Below, piece after piece: positions 13,544 through 24,599 of a stretch of 53,987 nucleotides of DNA. Numbering within the stretch: position 1 is the first letter of the stretch; each line of letters opens with the position of its first letter. The translations under genes were made by a program, and so were the position numbers. The notes below the pieces were generated by a model. It was not told where the DNA came from. It saw only the letters and a program-made list of their open reading frames with translations, and ran no database searches. The stretch is from Erythrobacter sp. (GTDB lineage Bacteria; Pseudomonadota; Alphaproteobacteria; Sphingomonadales; Sphingomonadaceae), in assembly GCA_009993605.1 (NCBI GenBank), contig JAACTB010000010.1, positions 1-53,987 of the forward strand, read 5' to 3'.

Positions 13544-13570
13544 CTGGCACTCTCCCAGCGTGAGTGCCAA
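13544..13570 (+). promoter_or_regulatory. CIRCE operator (HrcA binding site)
   Basis: CTGGCACTC, nine bases, GAGTGCCAA: a near-perfect match to the CIRCE inverted repeat TTAGCACTC-N9-GAGTGCTAA. It sits between the promoter and groES, as expected for HrcA repression of chaperonin genes. hrcA itself is not in the window. Confidence 0.93.
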
Positions 13571-13610
13571 CACGCAATTCAAAACCTTTCGAACAGGAAA
13601 GAGGTACATC

Positions 13611-13898
13611 ATGGCATTTCGTCCACTGCATGACCGCGTTCTGGTCCGTCGCATCGAAGCCGACGAGAAGACCGCAGGCGGCATCATCATCCCCGACAGC
13701 GCCAAGGAAAAGCCCAGCGAAGGCGAAATCGTCGCCGTCGGTTCGGGCGCCCGCGCCGATGACGGCACCGTCACCCCGCTCGACGTCAAGGCAGGCGATC
13801 GCGTCCTGTTCGGCAAGTGGTCGGGCACCGAGGTCAAGCTCGACGGCGAAGACCTGCTGATCATGAAGGAAAGCGACATCATGGGGATCCTCGGCTGA
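13611..13898 (+). CDS. groES: Co-chaperonin GroES
   Basis: A 95-residue lid of the GroEL folding chamber. It opens [29 protein letters not shown], with the mobile loop that contacts GroEL at about residues 17-33, and ends with the [14 protein letters not shown] strand. The ATG follows GGAAAGAGG. It is the first gene of a heat-inducible operon with groEL, under the CIRCE element. Confidence 0.98.
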   Translation: MAFRPLHDRVLVRRIEADEKTAGGIIIPDSAKEKPSEGEIVAVGSGARADDGTVTPLDVKAGDRVLFGKWSGTEVKLDGEDLLIMKESDIMGILG

Positions 13899-13912
13899 TC
13901 GCCGAGACCTGA

Positions 13913-15604
<1,692 letters not shown>

Positions 15605-15640
15605 GCCCAGCGCTACCCGTCCGACACCGGACCTCTCACG

Positions 15641-15674
15641 GGGCCCGGCAGGAGCGATCCTGCCGGGCCCTTTT
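15641..15674 (+). terminator. Rho-independent terminator of groESL
   Basis: GGGCCCGGCAGGA and TCCTGCCGGGCCC form a perfect 13-bp stem around GCGA, followed by TTTT. Confidence 0.95.
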
Positions 15675-15935
15675 CGATCCGCAGCGTGATTCGGATTACC
15701 CCACGCCTACGTAAAATTACCCAAAGCCCGTGGTGAGACGATCTTCATCATTCGCCGCTACGACCATGCCTGCTCCTCCCGGGGCACCGCATGTGCGAAC
15801 CAGCGAAGATTGGACTTTTGCGAAGTGAACCATTCCGGCGCCATCCGCCGAAAATCCGCGGTCACGGTCCATGACTTCCTGTCGTCGCGGGACGGGGAGG
15901 AAGCCGTCGTTTCCGATCCGGCCGAGGGGGAAGGC

Positions 15936-17072
15936 GTGGCGAACGCCGAGAAGCAATCGCGCCGATCCGCGAAAAAGCCGCCCGTGCCCGAGACGACCGA
16001 CCCCTCCCCGCAACCCGCGCGCGAGCGCACCGCCGGGGAAATGCTGATGGACGAGATCGGCGCGTTCCTCCTCGGCAACGACCTCGAAATCACGCCAGCC
16101 AATCTCGTCCGCGCGCATGGCATCTTTTCCGGCCAGCACCCCGATTTCACGGCGTTGACCGCGGAGATGGAAGCCCGCGGCGAGCCGATAACCCAGCAAT
16201 GGCTCGACACGCTCGCTTGCGAGACCGACAGCACCGAGCAGGATCGCGCCGATATCGACCGGCTGGCCGCGAGCCTTCAGAATTCGATCGAGGCTTTCAG
16301 CAGCACCGCCCGCGATGCGCGCACCGCCGCCGCCGATTACCGCGAGGCGATGGACGATCATGCGCAGGAAGCGGAGCGGATCGATACCGGCGAGACGGCG
16401 GAAGAGCTGCTCTCCCGCGTGTCCGATCTGACCCGGGCGATCCGCGATCAGGCCCAGCAGGCCGAGGAAAAGATGCAGCGTAGCGAGCGCGAGGCCATTT
16501 CGCTGCGCCGCGATCTCGAAGAGGCGCAGCGCGTCGCCAATATCGATCATCTGACCGGGCTTCCCAATCGCCGCGCGCTCGACGAGATGCTGGAACGGCT
16601 CTGGAGCGAGGCGCGCGACGTCGATTGGGACGGCTCGGACGCCACCGACCGCGAACCGGTCGCGATCGCCTTTTGCGACATCGACAATTTCAAGCCGGTC
16701 AACGACATCCACGGTCACGACACGGGAGACAGGGTTCTCCAGATGGTCGCGCGCACTCTCGCTCAGGGCGCAGGCGAGGAGTGTCAGGTGGTTCGCTATG
16801 GCGGCGAGGAATTCGTCATCATCTATCGCGGTTTTTCGCTGGAAGATGCGCGCGACAATCTCGATGCGATCCGCGCCACGCTATCGAAGCGCCCCTTCAT
16901 CAACCGCACCACCCGCGAATCGCTGGGGATGATCACCTTTTCCGGCGGAATCGCGGACCTGTTCGCCTTTTCCGACCGCCACAGCGCCCTGCGCGCGGCG
17001 GACGAGGCGCTTTATCGTGCGAAGAACGAAGGGCGGGACCGGATCGAACTCGCGATCCCGCCGATCGACTGA
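15936..17072 (+). CDS. Diguanylate cyclase (GGDEF domain protein)
   Basis: Makes cyclic di-GMP from two GTP. Counted from GTG 15936 the protein has 378 residues: a Lys/Pro-rich start, a region of long alpha helices with coiled-coil character (about 80-190), and a C-terminal GGDEF domain (about 200-370). The active-site loop is GGEEF at 289-293, which is the active form. The usual RxxD inhibitory site five residues before it is absent (GEEC in that position), so product inhibition may be weak. The start is uncertain: the frame is open from TTG 15810, but GAGGGGGAAGG directly upstream favours GTG 15936. No transmembrane helix is seen, so it should be cytoplasmic. Confidence 0.9.
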   Translation: MANAEKQSRRSAKKPPVPETTDPSPQPARERTAGEMLMDEIGAFLLGNDLEITPANLVRAHGIFSGQHPDFTALTAEMEARGEPITQQWLDTLACETDSTEQDRADIDRLAASLQNSIEAFSSTARDARTAAADYREAMDDHAQEAERIDTGETAEELLSRVSDLTRAIRDQAQQAEEKMQRSEREAISLRRDLEEAQRVANIDHLTGLPNRRALDEMLERLWSEARDVDWDGSDATDREPVAIAFCDIDNFKPVNDIHGHDTGDRVLQMVARTLAQGAGEECQVVRYGGEEFVIIYRGFSLEDARDNLDAIRATLSKRPFINRTTRESLGMITFSGGIADLFAFSDRHSALRAADEALYRAKNEGRDRIELAIPPID

Positions 17073-17110
17073 CCGACGTCAGTCAGCCTCTCCTGATCAG
17101 CCAACCTTAA

Positions 17111-19348
17111 TTACCCTCCCAAGCGACTGCTTTCCGCCGCGCGGATCTGGTCGTCGCTCCAGGTGACCTCGGTCTGGGTCTGCGGATTGAACACGTCGCC
17201 CGGATAGCGTGCCGCGCTCGCCGCCGCGATTTCCTCGGCGGTCAGATATTCGCTCGGCTCCAATGCCAGAACGTCGAGCCCGCGCGCGATCTCGGTCGCG
17301 TAGATGCGGCCCTTGTACCAATAGGCCGACCAATATCCGGCGGTGACCAGCTGGTCTTCGTCCACCGGTCCGCGGTCGAAATAGGCGATCTCGAAAGGCT
17401 TGGTCGCGTCGGTGAAGTCGATCACGCTGATCCCGCCCTGATACCACGCCTGGACGAAGATATCGCGGCCCGGAACGGGGACGATCGATCCGTTGTGCGC
17501 GACGCAGTTCTCCTTGTCGCCCTGCGGTGCGGGCAGCTTGTAGGTACCGCGATAGACCAGCTTTCCGTCCTCGATCGCATAGAAGGCGTCGGCGCCCCAA
17601 TTCGTCGGATCGCCCGCCTGGCAACGCGGGCGCGTGCCCCCGCCCCATTCATCGGTGAAGACGACCTTGCTGCCGTCATTGTTGAAGGTCGCCGAATGCC
17701 AGTAGGCGAAACCTTCGTCGGTCACGTCGCTGATGCGTTTGGGGTTCAGAGGATCGCTGATATCCATCACGATCCCGTTCCCCGAACACGCGCCTGCGGC
17801 GATGTTCTTGGACGGGAAGACGGTGATGTCGTGGCACTGATCGGTGACACGCGTGTCCTGCGTGCCGTCCCCGTGATCGCCGCCGCGCCAGAGCCCGGCG
17901 ATGTTGTTCCCTTCGGCAAAGACGCGCGGGCTGCCGACGAGGCGGGCGGCGCCGGGATCGGCCACGGGGATTTCGATCACGTCGATGCTGAACAGCGCCG
18001 TCGTATCGCCCCCATCCTCGAAACAGCCCGCCAGTTCCTCGTCGGGGCGGACATAGGACGTGCCGGAATTGTAGACCACGACGCGGCGATCGTCCGCCGA
18101 CACGACCGAATGGGTATGGCTGCCCCGACAGGTCTGCACTGCCCCCACCTGACGCGGTGCCATGAGGTCGGAGATGTCGAAGATGCGCAGCCCGCGCATC
18201 CGCTCGTCGCTGACGCGGCCCTGCACCCCGCCGAGCCCGCAATCGAGTCGCGCCCGGCTGTCCTGCACGCTCATCAGCAGCAGGTCGCCGACCACCGAGA
18301 CATCGCCCTGCCCGCCCGGACAGACGGTCGAGCTGACGAGGTTCGGCACGCCGTCAGTGCCGAGGCGATAGATATTGAAGCCGTGATAGCTGCCCGTGAT
18401 CAGCAGATCGTCCTTGAACGCCATGTCGGTGGACCAGAAGGTCAGCAGCGACCCCCTCTGGCCGAAGCGCGGTTCCTTCTCCTCGCCTTCGAGGATTTCT
18501 TCGCGATCTTCGCCATCGGCGCTGGCTTCGGCATCTTCTTCGCTCTCGTCCTCGATCAGCGGCTGGAGCTGGGCGGGATTGCCAGGATCGTAGAAACCGG
18601 CCGCCTTGGGCATGGCGGCGACGAGGCGCATGTTCGAGATCGCCTCGCCCGCATCGCGGAAGCCCGCAGCCAGTGTCGCGCGCGGATCGTCGGACAGGCG
18701 CGCGAGCAGCGCGTTCATCCGCCCGATCTCGGCGTTCTGGTCGTTCACCACCTCATTGGTGAATTCGAACACGGTCGGCTCGTAGGCGGTGCCGGGCGAA
18801 CGGTGCAGCGTCTCCACCATCGCCACCGCGCCCTGGTGGTGTTCGACCATCAGGGCAAGGAACATCCGGTCGAAGGCACTGCCCGACAAGGTCGCGAGTT
18901 CGGCCATTTCCTCGGCGCTGGCCATGCCCTGCATCAGCTCGTGCCCGGCATGAAGATCGTGACCCTCATGGCCGGATGCGCCCATCATCATGGGGCCGGT
19001 CACGCTTTCTCCGCGTGCCTCCAGCCATTCGCGCATGAAGTCGATTTCGTCGGCCTGGCCGGCGAGAATACGGTCCGCGGTGTTCTTCACGCGCTCGTCG
19101 CTGGCGCGGGTCTTGGCGAGTTCCGCCATCGTCACCGCCTGGCGGTGGTGGACGATCATGTCCTGCATGAAGCGGACATCGCCGGGCGCATAGCTGACCC
19201 CGGTGATCGCGATCGCTTCCTTCGCGTCGATCGTGCGCGACGCCTCGCCCGGCGCGCCTGGAAGGACGATGGGTGCATCCTGCGCCGCCAGGGGAGCAGC
19301 GGCGGCGGTCGCGAGCAGCGCCGCGGTCAGCGAAAGGCGAAGGGTCAT
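17111..19348 (-). CDS. Secreted DUF305 plus LVIVD/propeller-repeat protein
   Basis: A 745-residue exported protein with a signal peptide (MTLRLSLTAALLATAAAAPLAAQ). Residues about 45-220 form a DUF305 four-helix unit with the paired signatures MQDMIVHHRQAVTMAE and LALMVEHHQGAVAMVE, whose His pairs and Met residues suggest metal binding. A Met/His-rich linker and an acidic Glu/Asp-rich segment lead to a long C-terminal region with repeats such as GLRIFDISD and GIVMDISDPLNPKRIS, typical of LVIVD beta-propellers. Two adjacent ATGs (19351 and 19348) follow GGAGA; the second has better spacing. The function is unknown. It is not operonic with neighbours. Confidence 0.82.
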   Translation of the reverse strand: MTLRLSLTAALLATAAAAPLAAQDAPIVLPGAPGEASRTIDAKEAIAITGVSYAPGDVRFMQDMIVHHRQAVTMAELAKTRASDERVKNTADRILAGQADEIDFMREWLEARGESVTGPMMMGASGHEGHDLHAGHELMQGMASAEEMAELATLSGSAFDRMFLALMVEHHQGAVAMVETLHRSPGTAYEPTVFEFTNEVVNDQNAEIGRMNALLARLSDDPRATLAAGFRDAGEAISNMRLVAAMPKAAGFYDPGNPAQLQPLIEDESEEDAEASADGEDREEILEGEEKEPRFGQRGSLLTFWSTDMAFKDDLLITGSYHGFNIYRLGTDGVPNLVSSTVCPGGQGDVSVVGDLLLMSVQDSRARLDCGLGGVQGRVSDERMRGLRIFDISDLMAPRQVGAVQTCRGSHTHSVVSADDRRVVVYNSGTSYVRPDEELAGCFEDGGDTTALFSIDVIEIPVADPGAARLVGSPRVFAEGNNIAGLWRGGDHGDGTQDTRVTDQCHDITVFPSKNIAAGACSGNGIVMDISDPLNPKRISDVTDEGFAYWHSATFNNDGSKVVFTDEWGGGTRPRCQAGDPTNWGADAFYAIEDGKLVYRGTYKLPAPQGDKENCVAHNGSIVPVPGRDIFVQAWYQGGISVIDFTDATKPFEIAYFDRGPVDEDQLVTAGYWSAYWYKGRIYATEIARGLDVLALEPSEYLTAEEIAAASAARYPGDVFNPQTQTEVTWSDDQIRAAESSRLGG

Positions 19349-19505
19349 CATATCTCTCCAAGGGGGCAATTCGTCTTTGCCGAGCTTGCTATCATGCGGT
19401 GAGGATTACGCAAATCCCGGGCGCACATTCCCCATCGCGCAGCGGAGCAAATCGCCCGCTCACCCGTTACCGGGGCACACAGGATAAATCGCACAAGGAG
19501 ATTTC

Positions 19506-19916
19506 ATGCGTATCCCCAGCAACGCCCATGTCGCCATCGTCGACGGCGAGAATTTCACCGTCATGCGCAATGGCGGCGCACCGCTCGAGCCCAAGCTCGA
19601 CCGGGCCGAACAGCCCGATCTCTCGGCGACCAATTATAGCGCGGGCGTGCGCCATCAGGACAATATTGGGCGCGAGAAGGGCACGAGCACCCAGCTCGAC
19701 GAACTGGCCCATGCCGCCGCTGCGGCCGAATGGCTCAATTCCCAGTGCGTCTCGGGCGATATCGCCGATCTGCTGGTAATCGCCGATCCAAAAACTCTTG
19801 GCGAGATGCGCCATCATTATCATTCCGAACTGGAAAAGCGCTTGGTCGGCGAAATCGCCAAGACCATGACCGGCCAGCCGACCGACAAGATCGAACAGGC
19901 GATCGCCTCCGCTTGA
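19506..19916 (+). CDS. Host-attachment-family protein (baeRF/AtsA-like)
   Basis: A 136-residue cytoplasmic protein of the family annotated 'protein required for attachment to host cells'. It has the N-terminal VAIVDGENFTVMRN strand, a central acidic loop, and the C-terminal LLVIADPKTLGEMRHHYHSELEKRLVGEIAKTMTG-type segment (DPKTLGEMR is diagnostic; sequence shown here in parts). The fold is related to archaeal release factor 1 domains. AAGGAG precedes the ATG. The family name comes from a plant-associated Agrobacterium phenotype; an attachment role in this organism is not supported by anything else here. Confidence 0.85.
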   Translation: MRIPSNAHVAIVDGENFTVMRNGGAPLEPKLDRAEQPDLSATNYSAGVRHQDNIGREKGTSTQLDELAHAAAAAEWLNSQCVSGDIADLLVIADPKTLGEMRHHYHSELEKRLVGEIAKTMTGQPTDKIEQAIASA

Positions 19917-20068
19917 ATTGACGGGAGGGATCGCCATCGCGAACCGTTTGAATACACCCGTAAAATAACTGATCCGCTCCGCGGCACATTTCGTCGCGGA
20001 GCGGTTGTCGCATGGGAACCATCTGCGCATTAAGCAAACGCAAAGCTTGATCGGGGTAATGGGGTCTC

Positions 20069-21139
20069 ATGGGACTAGGAAAAATCGGAAGCGTGCTGAC
20101 GGCAGGGCTTATCGCCCTCGCGCTTCCGGCACAGGCGCAAACCATTCAGGCTGTGCCGCCTTCGGCCGGTCAGCAGGCCAGTGCCGGGGCTGCTGCCACC
20201 GAATACGAATCGCTGTTCGATTCCATGCTCGGGACCGAGGTCCGGCCTCTCCAGACGATGGAGGCCAGCTATGACAGCGACCTCACCCGCCGCATCGCGC
20301 GTCTTGCCGACGCCTCGCAAGGCAGGATCGGGGTCTATGCCATCGACCTGTCCTCGGGCGAAGAAGTCGGGGTCATGGCCGATCAGTGGTTCCCGCTTGC
20401 CAGCACCAGCAAGGTCGCCATCGCCGCGACCTATCTGGCAGGCGTGGATCAGGGGAAATGGACCCTCTCGAGCGAGTGGCGTCTTCCCGGACGTGGCGGT
20501 GCGACCATGCCCGCACGCCGCCATCTCGAATTGATGATCTCGAAAAGCTGCAACGATTGCACCGATGCACTGCTGAACGCGGTTGGCGGGCCGGCGGCGG
20601 TCAATCGCTGGATGCGCGGCGCGGGCCTCACCGAATTCATGCTGACGCGCGATATCGCCACTCTGATCCGCGAAGACGGCCGCTCCGACCCCGCGACCTC
20701 GATCGACGTCAACGACAGCGCGACCCCGCGCGCCATGGGCCAGCTTTTGGCCGGGATCTATCAGGGCAAATGGCTCAGCTCCTCCTCGCGCAGCGTTTTG
20801 ATGAGCGCGATGTTCGCCACCACAACCGGCAAGAACCGGATGTCCGCGGCTCTGCCCGGAAGCGCCAATCTGGCGCACAAGACCGGCACGCTCAGCCGGA
20901 CGGCCAGCGATATCGGCCTGTTTCAGACCGCCGACGGGCGCACCATCGCCGCCGCGATCTATGTTACCGGGCAAAGCCCTTCGATGGCGTATGAAAACGG
21001 CGATCGCGGTGCCAAGCTGGAAGCGCGGCGCAAGCGCGACCTGCGCATCAACAGCATCACCGGCGCGCTGTATGAAGGCTTCCAGCGCAACGGGAGCGAC
21101 GGCCGCGTCTGGGCCAACGCCACCTATGGCGGCGAATGA
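20069..21139 (+). CDS. Class A beta-lactamase-like serine hydrolase
   Basis: A 356-residue exported enzyme with a signal peptide (MGLGKIGSVLTAGLIALALPAQA). It shows the penicillin-recognising motifs: S112-T-S-K115 (catalytic serine and lysine), S160-C161-N162 in the place of the SDN loop, and K271-T-G in the place of KTG. The DSATPRAMGQLLAGIYQG segment is typical of class A enzymes. I could not identify the catalytic Omega-loop glutamate with certainty. SCN instead of SDN and the extra Cys164 are unusual. It is longer than standard class A enzymes at both ends. It could be a true beta-lactamase or a housekeeping transpeptidase-like hydrolase. Confidence 0.8.
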   Translation: MGLGKIGSVLTAGLIALALPAQAQTIQAVPPSAGQQASAGAAATEYESLFDSMLGTEVRPLQTMEASYDSDLTRRIARLADASQGRIGVYAIDLSSGEEVGVMADQWFPLASTSKVAIAATYLAGVDQGKWTLSSEWRLPGRGGATMPARRHLELMISKSCNDCTDALLNAVGGPAAVNRWMRGAGLTEFMLTRDIATLIREDGRSDPATSIDVNDSATPRAMGQLLAGIYQGKWLSSSSRSVLMSAMFATTTGKNRMSAALPGSANLAHKTGTLSRTASDIGLFQTADGRTIAAAIYVTGQSPSMAYENGDRGAKLEARRKRDLRINSITGALYEGFQRNGSDGRVWANATYGGE

Positions 21140-21177
21140 CGCCTGGATTTACCACGACAGACTAGACCGGACACGAA

Positions 21178-21207
21178 AAAGGGCGGTGCCGTGAGGCACC
21201 GCCCTTT
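21178..21207. terminator. Bidirectional terminator hairpin
   Basis: AAAGGGCGGTGCC and GGCACCGCCCTTT form a perfect 13-bp stem around GTGA. The T run is longest on the minus strand (for the lipoprotein at 21236), but it also lies 38 bases after the beta-lactamase-like gene on the plus strand. Confidence 0.88.
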
Positions 21208-21235
21208 GTTGTTTGCAGCCTGAGCTACAGAGCGA

Positions 21236-21508
21236 TTAGTCGGCCGCCGCTTCGGTGGTCGTTTCGTTCTGCACGTCGGCTTCCATTTCGTTGGTTTCCT
21301 GCTCGGCTTCCATCGCGGCATTTTCAGCAGCGGCGTCGATGTTTTCACCGGCCTGCTCCAGCTCGTTGCCAGCGGCTTCGAGGTTGGCTTCGGTGTCGGC
21401 AGCGGCGTTTTCAGCGGTCTGCGACGCGGCGTCTTCGGTGGCTTCCGAGCAAGCGGCGAGCGACAGGGCGGCAGCCGAAGCGGCGGCGATAAGAGCGATC
21501 TTGCGCAT
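21236..21508 (-). CDS. Small acidic Ala/Glu-rich lipoprotein
   Basis: A 90-residue lipoprotein with signal MRKIALIAAASAAALSLAAC (Cys20). The mature part is rich in Ala, Glu and Asn with a heptad-like pattern (NAAADTEANLEAAGNELEQ and similar), predicted to form one long amphipathic helix or coiled coil, ending in an acidic disordered tail. AAGGA precedes the ATG and a hairpin terminator follows the stop. It shares the layout, but not the sequence, of the lipoproteins at 7952 and 8373. Function unknown. Confidence 0.8.
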   Translation of the reverse strand: MRKIALIAAASAAALSLAACSEATEDAASQTAENAAADTEANLEAAGNELEQAGENIDAAAENAAMEAEQETNEMEADVQNETTTEAAAD

Positions 21509-21719
21509 GATATGAAATCCTTGATCAGCGAGTAGAACTGGAAGGCCCGGCTGGGCTTCCGCGAGCCCATTCGTGGCCTCACAATGGCTAAATAATGGCG
21601 AGAATATGACGATGCAAGCGAAATATGGGCACCTCGCCTTATTTCGCCTTTTTTCTGCCGCATTCCGCGATCCGAAAGCCCTCCCCTTCGGTCCATCGCG
21701 CTGCTAGACCGCGCGCGAC

Positions 21720-24599
21720 ATGGCGGACAAACAGCATCTCTATCTCGTCGACGGCTCGGCCTATATCTTCCGTGCCTATCACCGCCTGCCACCCCTGACC
21801 AACCCGGAAGGCACGCCAGTGGGCGCGGTTTACGGGTATACGACCATGCTGTGGAAGCTGGCGGACGATCTCCACAAGGCGGATGGGCCGACCCATCTCG
21901 CGGTCATTCTCGACAAATCGAGCCACTCCTTCCGCAACGATCTTTACGATCAGTACAAGGCCAACCGCCCCGATCCCCCAGAGGATCTGGTGCCCCAATT
22001 CCCCCTGATCCGCGATGCGACCCGCGCCTTCTCGCTTCCGGTTATCGAGGAGCCGGATGTCGAGGCGGACGACATGATCGCCAGCTATGCGCGCGCGGCC
22101 ACGCGCCGGGGCTGGGACGTCACAATCGTCAGTTCGGACAAGGATCTGATGCAATTGATCGGCCAGTGCGCCGATGACGAGTTGGAAGAAGGCGCGGAAA
22201 CCGGCGGCTGCATTGACATGCTCGATACGATGAAATCGCAGCGCATCGGGCGAGAGGAAGTGGTCGAGAAATTCGGCGTCCCGCCGGAGCAATTGGGCGA
22301 CGTGCTGGCGCTGATGGGCGATTCGGTCGACAATATCCCCGGCATCTTCGGCGTCGGCCCCAAGACCGCGAGCAAGCTGATCGCCGACCACGGCACGCTG
22401 ACCGCTGCGCTCGATTCGGCGGCGGACATGAAGAAATCGAAGCTCAAGGAGCGGTTGATCGAGCATCGCGCCGATGCAGAACTCAGCCGCATTCTCGTGA
22501 CCCTGAAGGAGGATTGCCCGCTCCCCGTCGCGCTCGACGACATGAAGCTCGACGAGGTGCCGACCGAACCGCTCGCCGCCTTCCTCGAACAGCATGGCTT
22601 CACCAGCCTGCTGCGCCGTCTCGATTCGGGCAGCGGCAGCCCGGACCGGCCCAACAATCTCAATCCCACGAAGCCCGAGAACAAGGGTGCGGAACCGGGC
22701 GCAGCGGGCAATCGCCAGCCTCCGCCCGACATGCCCGCGGTGGACCGCTCCGCTTACGAGGCGGTCACCACCATGGACCGGCTCGAACACTGGATCCTCC
22801 GCGCCCACGAAGCGCGCCTCGTGGCGGTCGATACCGAAACGAGCGCGCTCGACGCGATGCGGGCGGAGCTGGTCGGGATCAGCCTCGCGCTCGGGCCAAA
22901 CGATGCCTGCTATATCCCCCTGGGCCATGGCGGCAGCGACATGTTCTCCGACCGGCCCGAACAGATCGCGCGCGATACGGCGCTGGCCGCGCTGAAGCCG
23001 CTGCTGGAAAGCGATGCGGTCCTGAAAGTGCTGCACAACGCGAAATACGATCTGACCGTCCTCGCCCGGCACGATATCGCCGTGGCGCCCATCGACGATA
23101 CGATGATCATCAGCTTCGCGCTCGATGCCGGACGCAGTCTCGACGGGATCGGGGGCGGACACGGGATGGACGAGCTCGCCAGCCGCCACCTCGACCACGC
23201 CTGCCTCACCTTCAAGGAACTCTGCGGCACGGGCAAGAAGGCGATCCCCTTCGGCGAGGTGCCGATCGACCGCGCGACCGAATATGCGGCCGAGGATGCC
23301 GACGTCACTCTCCGCCTGCACACGCTCCTGAAGCCGCGCCTCGCAATCGAAGGGGGCACGCGGGTCTATGAGCGAGTCGATCGCCCGCTCGTGCCCGTGG
23401 TTGCCCAGATGGAGCGCTATGGCATCAAGGTCGATCGCGCGCGGCTGGCGAAGCTGAGCGAGGAATTCGCCGTCGAGACCGCCCGCCTCGAGGGCGAGAT
23501 CCACACGCTCGCGGGCCAGGAATTCACGGTCGGCAGCCCAAAGCAATTGGGCGACATCCTGTTCGACAAACTGGGCCACAAGGGAGGGCGCAAGGGCAAG
23601 AGCGGGCAGTATTCGACCGATCAGGCCGTGCTGGAACGCTTGTCGGGCGATGGCGCCGAGATTGCCGACAAGGTCCTCGAATGGCGCCAGCTCGCCAAGC
23701 TCAAATCGACCTATACCGATGCGCTCCAGGCCGCGATCAACCCCGATACGGGGCGCGTCCACACGAGCTATTCGCTGGTTGGCGCGCAGACCGGGCGCCT
23801 CTCCTCGACCGATCCCAATCTCCAGAACATCCCGATCCGCACCGCCATCGGGCGCCAGATCCGCGAAGCCTTCGTGCCCGAAGACGGCAATGTCCTCCTC
23901 GCCGCCGACTATTCGCAGATCGAATTGCGTCTCGCCGCGCATATGGCCGGGGTCGATGCGTTGAAGGAGGCGTTCGAGCAGGGCGAGGACATCCACAACC
24001 GCACCGCGCGCGAAATGTTCGGCGAAGTCGATCGCGATACGCGCGGGCGCGCCAAGACGATCAATTTCGCCATTCTTTACGGGATCTCGCGCTGGGGCCT
24101 CGCCGGCCGCCTCAAAGTCGAGCCGGACGAGGCGCAGGCGATGATCGACACTTATTTCCAGCGCTTCCCCGGCATCCAGCGCTATATCATGGAAACGCTG
24201 GAGCGGGTCCGCGAGCGCGGCTATTCGGAAACCCTATTCGGTCGCAAGACCTGGTTCCCGCGCATCCGCTCGAAGAACCAGGCCGAACGCCAGGGCAGCG
24301 AGCGGGCGGCGATCAACGCGCCGATCCAGGGCACCAGCGCCGACATCATCAAACGCGCCATGGTGCGGATGATGCCCGCGCTTGAGGCCGAAGGACTGGC
24401 CTACGATGGGGAGCGGGGGGTGCGGATGCTGTTGCAGGTGCATGACGAACTCGTCTTCGAACTGCCCGAGGACATGGTCGCGGCCGCCACTCCGGTCATC
24501 GAACGAGTGATGGCCGAAGCCGCAACGCCCTCCGTCGACCTCACCGTTCCGCTGGGTGTCGAGATCGGCACCGGCCCAAGCTGGGATGCCGCGCATTGA
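21720..24599 (+). CDS. polA: DNA polymerase I
   Basis: A 959-residue repair and Okazaki-fragment polymerase. The 5' nuclease domain occupies about residues 1-290 (with ASYARAATRRGWDVTIVSSDKDLMQL-type acidic motifs). A linker follows, then a 3'-5' exonuclease domain near 345-530 that keeps its catalytic DTE, NAKYD and YAAED motifs, so proofreading should be active. The polymerase domain runs from about 560 to the end, with DPNLQNIPIRT, DYSQIELRLAAHM, KTINFAILYG and VHDELVFE. The ATG at 21720 has no strong ribosome-binding site. The stop overlaps the TTG start of the sensor kinase. Confidence 0.99.
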   Translation: MADKQHLYLVDGSAYIFRAYHRLPPLTNPEGTPVGAVYGYTTMLWKLADDLHKADGPTHLAVILDKSSHSFRNDLYDQYKANRPDPPEDLVPQFPLIRDATRAFSLPVIEEPDVEADDMIASYARAATRRGWDVTIVSSDKDLMQLIGQCADDELEEGAETGGCIDMLDTMKSQRIGREEVVEKFGVPPEQLGDVLALMGDSVDNIPGIFGVGPKTASKLIADHGTLTAALDSAADMKKSKLKERLIEHRADAELSRILVTLKEDCPLPVALDDMKLDEVPTEPLAAFLEQHGFTSLLRRLDSGSGSPDRPNNLNPTKPENKGAEPGAAGNRQPPPDMPAVDRSAYEAVTTMDRLEHWILRAHEARLVAVDTETSALDAMRAELVGISLALGPNDACYIPLGHGGSDMFSDRPEQIARDTALAALKPLLESDAVLKVLHNAKYDLTVLARHDIAVAPIDDTMIISFALDAGRSLDGIGGGHGMDELASRHLDHACLTFKELCGTGKKAIPFGEVPIDRATEYAAEDADVTLRLHTLLKPRLAIEGGTRVYERVDRPLVPVVAQMERYGIKVDRARLAKLSEEFAVETARLEGEIHTLAGQEFTVGSPKQLGDILFDKLGHKGGRKGKSGQYSTDQAVLERLSGDGAEIADKVLEWRQLAKLKSTYTDALQAAINPDTGRVHTSYSLVGAQTGRLSSTDPNLQNIPIRTAIGRQIREAFVPEDGNVLLAADYSQIELRLAAHMAGVDALKEAFEQGEDIHNRTAREMFGEVDRDTRGRAKTINFAILYGISRWGLAGRLKVEPDEAQAMIDTYFQRFPGIQRYIMETLERVRERGYSETLFGRKTWFPRIRSKNQAERQGSERAAINAPIQGTSADIIKRAMVRMMPALEAEGLAYDGERGVRMLLQVHDELVFELPEDMVAAATPVIERVMAEAATPSVDLTVPLGVEIGTGPSWDAAH

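Noticed and set aside
17495..19402. 635-codon plus-strand frame opposite the DUF305 protein
   Set aside because: The minus strand has a signal peptide, ribosome-binding site and domain motifs; the plus frame has none.
21639..23996. 785-codon minus-strand frame opposite polA
   Set aside because: Shadow of polA codons; polymerase motifs on the plus strand are complete.
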